Shown one piece after another: positions 31,790 to 39,740 of a DNA stretch of 51,512 nt; positions within the stretch are counted from its first letter, which is position 1; each line of letters begins with the position of its first letter. The position numbers were made by a program, and so were the translations under genes. Location of the stretch: positions 1 to 51,512 of the forward strand of contig JASLHI010000016.1 in assembly GCA_030149815.1 (NCBI GenBank), given 5' to 3'. Below the pieces are notes generated by a model. The model was not told the origin of the DNA. It saw only the letters and a program-made list of their open reading frames with translations, and made no database searches. The DNA is from Aquirhabdus sp. (GTDB taxonomy: Bacteria > Pseudomonadota > Gammaproteobacteria > Pseudomonadales > Moraxellaceae).

Positions 31790-33859
31790 TTACCCCTGCA
31801 ACAAACTCACATCCGCCACACTCAAGAACAGTGCGCGTAGACGAGTCAATAAACGCAAACGATTCAAACGCAACGCTACATCATCAGCATTGACCATCAC
31901 ACTTTCAAAGAACGCATCAATTGGCGCACGTAATGCCGCAAGTTGCGATAGAGCAGGCGTGTAGTCTGATTTTGCAAGTAGTGGATGTACTTGTGGCTCA
32001 AGCGTTTCTAAAGTTTCGTAGAGCGCTTTCTCCGCAGGTTCAACGAGTAATGCAGGATCAATTGCACCTGCACTGACGGTTTCTTTTGCAAGAATGTTTG
32101 CCACACGCTTATTAGCTGCTGCAAGTGCAGTGGCTTCAGGCAATGCACGGAAATGCTGTACCGCACGAATACGTTGGTCGAAGTCGAGTGGTGACACAGG
32201 ATTCAATGCTTGCACCGCGAGAATCACATCGACTTGCATGCCTTGATCTTCGTACATCGAGCGATAGCGACTTTGTAAGAAGGCATTGGCATCGGTCAAT
32301 GTTTTGGCTGGGTTCTCGATTCTTGTGCCGTAGTTGGTGACTGCATGTTCAACCAAATCAATCAGACTTAACGTCAAACGTTTTTCAATCAGAATCCGCA
32401 AAATCCCAATCGCTACACGGCGCAGACCAAACGGGTCTTTGTTACCTGTCGGTGGTTGGTTGATACCAAAAATACCTGCCAAGGTATCCAAACGATCTGC
32501 CAGCGCAATGCTCACGCCTGTCAACGTTTCAGGCAAAACATCACCAGCGAATTTCGGTAAATATTGTTCACGAATCGCTTCGGAAACATCTTTTGGCGCG
32601 CCTTCAAGTGCGGCGTAGTAGCTCCCTGCAATCCCTTGAAGTTCTGGGAACTCACCAACCATTTCAGAAGCAAGGTCGCATTTGGAGAGCTTTGCCGCTT
32701 GAACGGTATGTTCAACGCTTGCACCAATTTGTTCAGCGATATAGCTTGCCAGCGCAGCGATGCGTTCGGTTTTATCCCAAATCGTTCCTAGTTGTGCTTG
32801 GAAGATACGATTTGCCAATTTCTCTTGGCGTGACGCCAGTGGTTGTTTCTGATCTTGTTTAAAGAAGAACTCCGCATCGGTGAGGCGTGGACGTACAACT
32901 TTTTCATTACCTAGGGTAATTTGCGTTGGGTCTTTGCTTTCGATATTGGAGACGGTGATGAAATAAGGTTGCAGCTTGTTATTGGCATCGACTAAGCAGA
33001 AATACTTTTGATTGTCTTGCATGGTTGAAATCAGAGCTTCTTGTGGAACGTGCAAGAAACGTGATTCAAAAGTTGCACGTAAGGCAACAGGCCATTCCAC
33101 TAAACCAGTCACTTCGTCACGCAGATCCGCAGGCACGAGCGCACGCGCATTGACTTCGGTTGCCAGTTTTTCAACTTGACCATCAATCAGTTGTTGACGC
33201 TCATCAAAGTCTGCAACCACATATGCGGTGCGTAGAGCAGATAAATAATCACCCGCAGATTTCAATTCAATTGCCGCTGGTGCATGGAAACGATGACCGT
33301 AAGTCAGATTGCTACTCGCAAAATCTTGAATCGTCGCAGGAATGATTGCGCTGTCTTTCATCAAGACAACCCATTGCACTGGACGGACAAACTCGGTACG
33401 ACTTGCAGCTGAACGCATCCGTTTAGCAATTGGCAAGGCATTCAATGATTCTTGCAACAGCGCTGGCAATAAGTCATCCAGCGATTGGCCTGTCACGGTT
33501 TTGCGATGGACGAGCCATTCGCCTTTGTCCGTTGGGATACGAATCAGGTCAGAAACTTCAACGCCAGCACCTTTAGCAAAACCAATTGCCGCAGGAGTCG
33601 GTGTGCCATCTGGCTTAAATGCGCCAGCGACCGAAGGGCCGCGACGTTCTTCGACGCGATCAGGTTGATGACCTGCGATGCCTTCGATCAGAATCGCAAG
33701 GCGACGTGGGGCAGCATAGGCGTTGATTCTTTCATACGCCAAACCTGCGCTGGCGAGGCGAGTGGTGACTTCACTGAGGAGTGCATCACGCAATGTTTTT
33801 AGGCTTTTTGGCGGGAGTTCTTCGCAGCCGAGTTCAAAGAGAACGGTATGTAAACTCAT
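31790..33859 (-). CDS. glyS: Glycine--tRNA ligase beta subunit
   Basis: The beta subunit of the alpha2beta2 glycyl-tRNA synthetase, needed for tRNA recognition. At 689 residues it has the family length. It opens with LLFELGCEELPPK-type sequence (here VLFELGCEELPPKSL), followed by APRRLAIL, RFVRPV-type RTEFVRPVQWVVLM, YGHRFHAP, DQNKYFCL-like MQDNQKYFCLVD, VRPRLTDAEFFF, KCDLASEMVGEFPELQG and the C-terminal anticodon-binding-like helices. It overlaps glyQ by four bases (TGA/ATG), so translation is coupled. Essential gene. Confidence 0.95.
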   Translation of the reverse strand: MSLHTVLFELGCEELPPKSLKTLRDALLSEVTTRLASAGLAYERINAYAAPRRLAILIEGIAGHQPDRVEERRGPSVAGAFKPDGTPTPAAIGFAKGAGVEVSDLIRIPTDKGEWLVHRKTVTGQSLDDLLPALLQESLNALPIAKRMRSAASRTEFVRPVQWVVLMKDSAIIPATIQDFASSNLTYGHRFHAPAAIELKSAGDYLSALRTAYVVADFDERQQLIDGQVEKLATEVNARALVPADLRDEVTGLVEWPVALRATFESRFLHVPQEALISTMQDNQKYFCLVDANNKLQPYFITVSNIESKDPTQITLGNEKVVRPRLTDAEFFFKQDQKQPLASRQEKLANRIFQAQLGTIWDKTERIAALASYIAEQIGASVEHTVQAAKLSKCDLASEMVGEFPELQGIAGSYYAALEGAPKDVSEAIREQYLPKFAGDVLPETLTGVSIALADRLDTLAGIFGINQPPTGNKDPFGLRRVAIGILRILIEKRLTLSLIDLVEHAVTNYGTRIENPAKTLTDANAFLQSRYRSMYEDQGMQVDVILAVQALNPVSPLDFDQRIRAVQHFRALPEATALAAANKRVANILAKETVSAGAIDPALLVEPAEKALYETLETLEPQVHPLLAKSDYTPALSQLAALRAPIDAFFESVMVNADDVALRLNRLRLLTRLRALFLSVADVSLLQG

Positions 33860-34887
33860 TTCGACTTTCCTTCTTGTTTTTCGGCTTTTGCTGCATCTTT
33901 ATCGATTTGCGCCTGTTGCTGTTGTGCTTCTAGTGCCATTTTCGCCAGAACTTCATCACGCAATGCAGGCTCTGCCATCGGGAAACCGAGTTTCGCGCGT
34001 GAGTTGACATAGCTTTGCGCAATTGCACGTGCTAAACCTCGAACGCGCAAGATATAACGCTGACGTTCAGTTACCGAAATCGCACCGCGTGCATCAAGCA
34101 AGTTGAAGGTATGCGAGGCTTTAATCACCATTTCATACGCTGGCAAAGGCAATTCTGCTGCCATCAAACGATTCGATTCACTTTCATAGAAATCAAACAG
34201 TTCAAACAGTTTTTCGACATTGGCGTATTCAAAGTTGTAGGTCGATTGTTCCACTTCGTTTTGGTGGAAAACATCGCCATAGGTCACAGTGCCAAATTGA
34301 CCGCGTGTCCAGACCAAGTCATATACCGAGTCTACGCCCTGTAAATACATCGCCAGACGTTCAAGACCGTAGGTGATTTCGCCTGTCACTGGATAGCATT
34401 CCACGCCGCCAACTTGTTGGAAATAGGTGAATTGAGTGACTTCCATACCGTTCAGCCATACTTCCCAACCTAAGCCCCATGCGCCTAGTGTTGGTGATTC
34501 CCAGTTGTCTTCAACGAAACGAATGTCGTGGGTCAGCGTGTCTATGCCTATAGCTTTCAGCGAGTCGAGATAGAGCTGTTGGATGTTGGCTGGATTGGGT
34601 TTCAGCACGACTTGGAACTGATAGTAATGCTGTAAGCGGTTTGGATTTTCCCCATAACGTCCATCTTTTGGACGGCGTGACGGTTGCACATAAGCAGCAT
34701 TCCACGTTTCAGGGCCAAGTGCGCGGAGGAAGGTTGCCGTGTGGAATGTTCCTGCGCCCATTTCTAAATCATAGGGCTGGAGGACGACACAGCCTTGATT
34801 TGCCCAGTAATTTTGCAGGGCAAGAATGAGTTCTTGAAAGGTGAGATTAGAAATAGCTTGGCTTTTCTGGGTAGTTGTGGTGCTCAT
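33856..34887 (-). CDS. glyQ: Glycine--tRNA ligase alpha subunit
   Basis: The catalytic alpha subunit of bacterial glycyl-tRNA synthetase. It has the class II core beginning TFQELILALQNYWANQGCVVLQPYD, then EMGAGTFHTATFLRALGPE, WNAAYVQPSRRPKDGRYGENPNRLQHYYQFQV, and NGMEVTQFTYFQQVGG (segments named for orientation). The 343 residues exceed the usual 300 or so because of a C-terminal tail of about 28 residues rich in Q, K, A and E. The start MSTTTTQKS places the gene at 34887. It is the first gene of glyQS. Confidence 0.95.
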   Translation of the reverse strand: MSTTTTQKSQAISNLTFQELILALQNYWANQGCVVLQPYDLEMGAGTFHTATFLRALGPETWNAAYVQPSRRPKDGRYGENPNRLQHYYQFQVVLKPNPANIQQLYLDSLKAIGIDTLTHDIRFVEDNWESPTLGAWGLGWEVWLNGMEVTQFTYFQQVGGVECYPVTGEITYGLERLAMYLQGVDSVYDLVWTRGQFGTVTYGDVFHQNEVEQSTYNFEYANVEKLFELFDFYESESNRLMAAELPLPAYEMVIKASHTFNLLDARGAISVTERQRYILRVRGLARAIAQSYVNSRAKLGFPMAEPALRDEVLAKMALEAQQQQAQIDKDAAKAEKQEGKSK

Positions 34888-34922
34888 GGCAATCCATGCG
34901 AAAGATGAAAAAATTGGTGGGT

Positions 34923-34951
34923 AGTATAGTGAGTTTTAGTAGGATTTTCAC
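34923..34951 (-). promoter_or_regulatory. Putative glyQS promoter
   Basis: On the minus strand GTGAAA (34951-34946) and TATACT (34928-34923) are 17 bp apart, giving a start about 30 bp before the glyQ ATG. The -35 matches TTGACA at four of six positions. Confidence 0.45.
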
Positions 34952-35119
34952 TGGGAGAATTTAAGGTTGTTTGCGAAGTGTCAGTGCCGACATGAGGGTA
35001 TTTTAATGATTTTTATATTTAGATAAGACACAGGATGGGTTTCATTTTGTAAGTTAGGTAATAATGACCCAACTGCCTGTAGTACGATGCCTGCACGATA
35101 AGAATTCTAGGAAGAATAT

Positions 35120-35911
35120 ATGAACTATAAGCAACTCATCTTTATAGTAAGTTTCGGATCAATTCTTGCTGGGTGTGGTGGAGGTGATGATAATAATACA
35201 GCTTATTCATTCGTTATCCCAGCTGTTGGCTCCCAACGAGTATATGCGGAGACACTTGTTGATGACCAATCAAATACTATTAATCAATCCTATACTGCAA
35301 CAGTGACTGCAACGACAACTACAGGATTTACTCAAAGTGAGATATATTCAAGCCCATCTAGTTTTGTGGGTGGTGCATTGTTCCCAACACTATCTCATAC
35401 CGATACTCTCAATAACTCAGGATTGACTCTTTCGAGTTCCTATAATTATGGCTATAGTCCTCCTTGTGCTAGAGGGGCATCGTGCGTTACTTTGGTTGCT
35501 TCAGTTTCCTATACGCTCATAGACTCTCCTTATGCAGGAGGTGCGATTTTTCCACTCAGTGTTGGGCAGACTTGGAATACTAGTTATACGCAAACATGTG
35601 CGGATAATGGTTTTAATGGGTCGTGCTCGATTGTTGGTCAGAATACTGCGGTGACTTATACGGATAAAGGTTCGGTGGTTGATGTCGAAAGTGTCACAGT
35701 TCCTGCAGGAACATTTAACGCTTTGAAATTGCAAAGTACGATCAATTTTACAAATGCAGCAGGCACAAATATCACTCGAAATGTCACAGAATGGCGTGAT
35801 ACCAACACGGGTCATGTGGTTAAAGCTATCAGCGCAAATACATACAGCGGTACTATGCCAACGACAGGCTATGTTGTACAAAGAACTGTCTCACTACAGA
35901 GTCTGAGTTAG
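35120..35911 (+). CDS. Putative lipoprotein of unknown function
   Basis: A 263-residue predicted lipoprotein. The signal peptide MNYKQLIFIVSFGSILAGC has lipobox I-L-A-G-C19, followed by GGGDDNN, where aspartates appear a few residues after the cysteine. The rest is rich in S, T, N and G with an alternating pattern typical of beta-sheet. Cysteine pairs (CARGASC; CADNGFNGSC) could form disulfides. The phrase SVTVPAGTFNALKLQ recalls a motif seen in periplasmic DUF3108-like domains, but I cannot assign a family. It stands alone, convergent with a glycine-zipper lipoprotein gene. No function proposed. Confidence 0.65.
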   Translation: MNYKQLIFIVSFGSILAGCGGGDDNNTAYSFVIPAVGSQRVYAETLVDDQSNTINQSYTATVTATTTTGFTQSEIYSSPSSFVGGALFPTLSHTDTLNNSGLTLSSSYNYGYSPPCARGASCVTLVASVSYTLIDSPYAGGAIFPLSVGQTWNTSYTQTCADNGFNGSCSIVGQNTAVTYTDKGSVVDVESVTVPAGTFNALKLQSTINFTNAAGTNITRNVTEWRDTNTGHVVKAISANTYSGTMPTTGYVVQRTVSLQSLS

Positions 35912-35916
35912 CCCGA

Positions 35917-35942
35917 GTAGGATGGGTTAAAACCCGTTCTAC
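35917..35942. repeat. REP-like imperfect palindrome
   Basis: GTAGGATGGGTT-AA-AACCCGTTCTAC is an inverted repeat of 12-base arms with two mismatched pairs. GTAGGATGGGTT with AACCC resembles small dispersed repeats seen in Moraxellaceae and related genomes. It lies directly before the terminator below. Confidence 0.5.
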
Positions 35943-35946
35943 AAAA

Positions 35947-35977
35947 GAAAAAACTTGCCCATTAGGCAAGTTTTTTC
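35947..35977. terminator. Bidirectional terminator
   Basis: GAAAAAACTTGCC and GGCAAGTTTTTTC form a perfect 13-bp stem with loop CATTA, flanked by A- and T-runs. It ends the lipoprotein gene on the plus strand and the glycine-zipper gene on the minus strand. Confidence 0.87.
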
Positions 35978-35990
35978 TTCACTTAAACCA

Positions 35991-36368
35991 TTACTGATTC
36001 GGTTGACCATTACCCATCGATGAGCCAACACTCGCACCTAAAGTTGCACCCAGCGCTGCACCTTCTTCACCACCAATCATACGACTTCCTGCATAAGCAC
36101 CGACAGCGCTGCCAATCGTAGCATTGAGCGTGGTCTGAGAGTCATATCCTGCGGTTGTTCCTGCAAGACCAGTTCCAATTGCTGCACCAATTGCTGCACC
36201 ACGATTACCATTGGTGTGGTGTCCTGCCGCAGCACCTGCCGCGCCTGCTGCGGAGAGAGCAGCCATTTGCTGTTGTTGAGGTGTGACGGATTGACATGCG
36301 CCAAGTGTCAAGCAACTTGTTGCGATTGCTGAGATAGTTAATGTTTTCACGATTTTTTCAGATATCAT
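35991..36368 (-). CDS. Glycine-zipper lipoprotein
   Basis: A 125-residue lipoprotein with lipobox L-G-A-C25 in CLTLGACQSV, then a Gly/Ala-rich body with repeated G-x-x-x-G spacing (AALSAAGAAGAAAGHH, GAAIGAAIGTGLAGTTAG, GSAVGAYAGSRMIGG, GAALGATLGASVGSSMG). This is the glycine-zipper 2TM pattern of outer-membrane lipoproteins such as SlyB/OsmB types. It probably inserts or oligomerises in the envelope; no specific role can be assigned. The gene is monocistronic and convergent with the lipoprotein at 35120-35911. The start ATG is 36366-36368. Confidence 0.8.
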   Translation of the reverse strand: MISEKIVKTLTISAIATSCLTLGACQSVTPQQQQMAALSAAGAAGAAAGHHTNGNRGAAIGAAIGTGLAGTTAGYDSQTTLNATIGSAVGAYAGSRMIGGEEGAALGATLGASVGSSMGNGQPNQ

Positions 36369-36538
36369 TTTGATCTTGTTACCTTAATTAAGCGGATTCA
36401 GTAGATTGAGCGTAGTTTATACATTCATTACAACATCGGATTTTAAACGATATTGATGGACGATGTTTCATCTCTTTGTGTGTGATTCTTTTTATGCAAT
36501 CCCGTGTGTCGATTCACAGTTACAATGATTTTTTATCG

Positions 36539-36967
36539 TTAGTGATCTTGATGTTCTAAATGCCCTTTTCCTGGAATAAAATTCGCTTCGATTCGAATCC
36601 CGTCCAAATCTTCAAATAAGACAGAGTAGTAGCCTGGCGCCCAACTATTTTCTTCAGGTGCTCTAATGATTTTGGCTTCTAGCTCTAACGCTGTTTGATA
36701 AATTGCATCGACATCTTCACGGCTACGCGCCCGAAAGCACAAATGATGTAATCCAACACGTTTTTGATTGAAAAGTTCATCTTTAAAGGCTGGATCTATT
36801 GGTGCTATCGCAACACCAGTTCGTCCTCCAATACAATAAAAATACTGAGGTGAATTAATCAAGGTCACCATTTCCATCGAATGCAGTAGTTTTTCGTAGA
36901 AGGGGATAGAGCGCTCCATATCAGATACGGAGAGCTGAATGTGCGCGATACCGTTGATGCTTGCCAT
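36539..36967 (-). CDS. VOC family protein (glyoxalase/dioxygenase-like)
   Basis: A 142-residue vicinal-oxygen-chelate protein. The opening INGIAHIQLSVSDMERSIPFYEKLL has the usual metal-ligand histidine H9 in the first beta strand. A second VGLHHLCFRAR gives another histidine pair, and the C-terminal SVLFEDLDGIRIEANFIPG has the acidic ligand position. Enzyme class unknown: glyoxalase I-like, dioxygenase or isomerase activities all occur in the family. It overlaps nothing and lies 44 bp before the end of the next minus-strand gene, so the two may be co-transcribed from upstream. Confidence 0.83.
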   Translation of the reverse strand: MASINGIAHIQLSVSDMERSIPFYEKLLHSMEMVTLINSPQYFYCIGGRTGVAIAPIDPAFKDELFNQKRVGLHHLCFRARSREDVDAIYQTALELEAKIIRAPEENSWAPGYYSVLFEDLDGIRIEANFIPGKGHLEHQDH

Positions 36968-37011
36968 AACAAAATCCTTTTTCAGAGGTGCTTTATTATT
37001 TTGATTTTACG

Positions 37012-37410
37012 TTACGAATTATGCGTACCTAATGAAATCCACTGCGTTTCGATTTGTGTATTTGTAACTGAGCCTGTGGATTTGAGATGCACGACTAATT
37101 GCATGTTTTTACGAGCGGCACTCCAAGAAAATGAATAGTTTGAAGCATGCTTATGGATATTCGCATGTTCCAATGTTGGACCAGTAAAGTCTGTTTGAGT
37201 CAGACCATATTGCGCACAGTGCAGCACGCATTCTTTCTGCATCGCAGCGATGGCCAAAGGCTGATAATCATGTGCACTTTTGATGGCTATCGTCGTTTTA
37301 TACCAAACCATAAAAACACAACAGACTGAAAAAATAGCAATGAAGCCAAAAAATATTTTTACTTTTCCTGAAATTTTTGGCTGCGTGTTTGCCGCGTGAG
37401 TTTGCATCAT
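37012..37410 (-). CDS. Hypothetical single-pass membrane protein
   Basis: A protein of about 132 residues with one N-terminal membrane segment (KIFFGFIAIFSVCCVFMVWY, near 17-36 from this start) and a soluble domain containing two cysteines, ECVLHCAQYG, and KNMQLVVHLKSTGSVTN. It is probably inner-membrane anchored with the C-terminus in the periplasm. I do not recognise a family. The start is uncertain: ATGATG at 37410-37405 follows a GAGAA stretch, but upstream in-frame ATGs at 37440, 37449 and 37467 would add up to 19 residues (for example MSLIENQREL). Confidence 0.5.
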   Translation of the reverse strand: MMQTHAANTQPKISGKVKIFFGFIAIFSVCCVFMVWYKTTIAIKSAHDYQPLAIAAMQKECVLHCAQYGLTQTDFTGPTLEHANIHKHASNYSFSWSAARKNMQLVVHLKSTGSVTNTQIETQWISLGTHNS

Positions 37411-37507
37411 GAGTTCTCGTTGATTTTCAATCAATGACATCTTAGACATTTGCTGCCAAAACCACAAATACGCCCTTGGTTTGATAACTTTCGTTGACTA
37501 AAAGATA

Positions 37508-37987
37508 TTAAAACATCATTGCATGTTCATGATTGCTTTTCGGGTTGTCAGGTAATACCACAAACTCACCTTCAAGCTGTCCAACCTGTTGACCTTCAAA
37601 CTCTAGTATTGCTGTGACGGTGATGCGAGCCATACGACGTTTTCCCGAAGCACTGACTAGCTTTGCCCATGATTGAGGGTCGATTCCTTGCGCAACGGCG
37701 GTAAACCCATCAGAAATGGGCTTTTCATAGAGCATGGAGTTTTTGTGAATGACAATATGACCAGATAATCCTTGTGCTTCCATCTTTGTAAAGACTAGTG
37801 ACCACGCCGCGAGAATCGCAACAGTTGATGCACTGCCACCAAAAATATTACGCATGTGATTAATGTTGGGTTCTAAGGGGGCAAAGATGACGACTTTATC
37901 ATCAGTGACTTCGCGAACTTCAATGCCCATAACTCGTGTCAGAGGAATGTGGTCATGAACGTATTGTTCTAAATTCTTTGCATCCAT
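37508..37987 (-). CDS. Hot-dog-fold thioesterase (YiiD C-terminal type)
   Basis: A 159-residue protein of the YiiD_C putative thioesterase family. Typical stretches are HIPLTRVMGIEVREV near 13-27, FAPLEPNINHMRNIFGGSASTVAILAAW near 36-60 with the glycine-rich G-G-S segment around the active site, and HKNSMLYEKPI. The C-terminal tail is SNHEHAMMF. The substrate is unknown. Unlike the 14334 thioesterase it lacks the 4HBT W-x-D motif. It is 40 bp from the upstream end of the hypothetical membrane protein gene, on the same strand. Confidence 0.78.
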   Translation of the reverse strand: MDAKNLEQYVHDHIPLTRVMGIEVREVTDDKVVIFAPLEPNINHMRNIFGGSASTVAILAAWSLVFTKMEAQGLSGHIVIHKNSMLYEKPISDGFTAVAQGIDPQSWAKLVSASGKRRMARITVTAILEFEGQQVGQLEGEFVVLPDNPKSNHEHAMMF

Positions 37988-38069
37988 ATACGCGATATAC
38001 CTTCAATTTATGGAGCTCAGTTTTACAGCAGTCATTCTCGGTTGTATATGGTATTTTCAATCATTCATG

Positions 38070-38105
38070 AAAAAGGCGCTCTATTCTGAATTGAATAGAG
38101 CGCCT
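38070..38105 (-). terminator. Terminator after proA
   Basis: AGGCGCTCTATTC pairs perfectly with GAATAGAGCGCCT around TGAATT, a 13-bp stem. Read on the minus strand it is followed by TTTTT, giving an intrinsic terminator 21 bp after the proA stop. Confidence 0.87.
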
Positions 38106-38126
38106 GATGAAGATGGCATTTATTGC

Positions 38127-39416
38127 TTAGACGCGTATTTGACCGTCGCCTAATACAATCCATTTCTGCGATGTCAGCCCTTCTAAACCGACAGGGCCGC
38201 GTGTGTGGATTTTGTCGGTAGAAATACCGATTTCCGCACCTAAACCATATTCAAAACCGTCCGCAAAACGACTTGAGGCATTGACCATCACTGAGCTGGA
38301 GTCCACTTCATTTAAGAAACGGCGTGCTTTGGCGTAGTTCTCAGTCAAAATCACATCGGTATGATGTGAGCCATATTTATTAATATGAGCAATCGCTTCA
38401 TCTAATCCATCGACGATTTTAATCGCGAGGATTGGTGCGAGATATTCCTCATACCAATCTTCTTCTGTAGCTGGTACTGCATCGCTCAAGATGCTACGTG
38501 TCGTTTTATCACCGCGTAATTCCACACCTTTTTCACGATAAAGTGCAGCAATCTGTGGCAAAAATTCATCAGCAACAGGTGCATCAACCAACAATGTTTC
38601 CATCGCATTACACACGCCATAGCGATGTGTTTTTGAGTTCAAACAAATCGGTAAGGCTTTAACTAAGTCTGCTTGACGCTCAACAAAGACGTGACAATTA
38701 CCATCTAAATGTTTAATGACAGGCACGCGTGCTTCACGGCTGATGCGTTCGATCAGACCTTTACCACCGCGTGGAATGATCACGTCGACGTATTCACTCA
38801 TGGTGACCAAGATACCAACCGCAGCTCGATCAGGCGTATTAATCACCTGTACACTGGCTTCAGGCAAATTTGCTACGCTTAGGCCTGTTTGAATGCATTT
38901 TGCAATCGCTTGATTGGAGTGAAATGCTTCTGAACCACCACGCAAAATAATGGCATTGCCTGATTTTAGTGCGAGAGAGGCGGCTTCAAGTGTAACGTTT
39001 GGACGTGATTCGTAAATCATGCCAACTACGCCAAGCGGTACGCGCATTTTGCCCAGTTGAATGCCAGATGGACGGTAAGTGAGGTCGGTAATTGCACCAA
39101 TTGGGTCAGCCAATCCAATCACATCACGTAGACCATCGAGCATGCCTTTGAAGCGAGCAGGGGTGAGTTCGAGACGATCCAATAATGCTGCATCGAGCTG
39201 ATTAGTGCGACCGTTTTCCATGTCGATTGCATTCGCAGCGAGAACTGTTGCTTGTTGATTTTGAAGTTCTTGATAAATGGCTTCAAGCGCTGCATTTTTT
39301 TGTTGAGTCGTTGCTCCTGCAAGAATTCGTGATGCTGCGCGTGCTTGTATGCCAAGCGTTATCATCATTTGTTCGATGTCTTGTGTGGTATGCGACTGGT
39401 TAACGACCTGATTCAT
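38127..39416 (-). CDS. proA: Gamma-glutamyl phosphate reductase ProA
   Basis: An NADPH-dependent reductase making glutamate semialdehyde in proline synthesis. The 429-residue aldehyde-dehydrogenase-fold protein has VPLGVVGMIYESRPNVT near 125-141, ILRGGSEAFHSN, and the catalytic cysteine in HRYGVCNAMETLLV. Also present are PRGGKGLIERI and KIHTRGPVGLEGL at the C-terminus. The start MNQVVNQSH at 39416 gives the standard length; a longer frame continues upstream only because a 51-bp tandem repeat keeps it open. The partner proB is not in the window. The promoter should lie within or above the duplicated region. Confidence 0.92.
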   Translation of the reverse strand: MNQVVNQSHTTQDIEQMMITLGIQARAASRILAGATTQQKNAALEAIYQELQNQQATVLAANAIDMENGRTNQLDAALLDRLELTPARFKGMLDGLRDVIGLADPIGAITDLTYRPSGIQLGKMRVPLGVVGMIYESRPNVTLEAASLALKSGNAIILRGGSEAFHSNQAIAKCIQTGLSVANLPEASVQVINTPDRAAVGILVTMSEYVDVIIPRGGKGLIERISREARVPVIKHLDGNCHVFVERQADLVKALPICLNSKTHRYGVCNAMETLLVDAPVADEFLPQIAALYREKGVELRGDKTTRSILSDAVPATEEDWYEEYLAPILAIKIVDGLDEAIAHINKYGSHHTDVILTENYAKARRFLNEVDSSSVMVNASSRFADGFEYGLGAEIGISTDKIHTRGPVGLEGLTSQKWIVLGDGQIRV

Positions 39417-39455
39417 GACAGATACCGCAATGAAAAATATTCCTTTAATTATAGC

Positions 39456-39557
39456 AAAAGTCAGATGATGATGGGGGGATTGAAATATTGGGATAAGATG
39501 TATCGTAAAAGTCAGATGATGATGGGGGGATTGAAATATTGGGATAAGATGTATCGT
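39456..39557. repeat. 51-bp tandem duplication upstream of proA
   Basis: Two perfect, adjacent 51-bp copies, 39456-39506 and 39507-39557, each beginning AAAAGTCAGATGATGATGGG and ending GATGTATCGT. A third AAAA follows. The region lies between divergent proA and the hydrolase gene, within a 324-bp gap in which I see no gene. The duplication is exactly in-frame (17 codons), which is why an ORF extension appears on the minus strand. Confidence 0.92.
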
Positions 39558-39740
39558 AAAACTATTTTTCAGTATCGTGTCAGTAGGCTTGAAAGAGGGG
39601 AGAGAGATAAAGTAGACTTTTAATCCGCCGAGCTGTGTCACCTACTCGTATTCTCGCTGAGAGAAGTATGCTATTATTCCAAGAAACAGCTTGACCATAG
39701 ACAATTGGATTGTCTTTATATGGAACATATGGAGCGCACA

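Noticed and set aside
39417..39641. 75-codon N-terminal extension of proA
   Set aside because: It consists of the 51-bp repeat translated twice (HLIPIFQSPHHHLTF) and has no homolog; ProA begins at MNQVVNQ.
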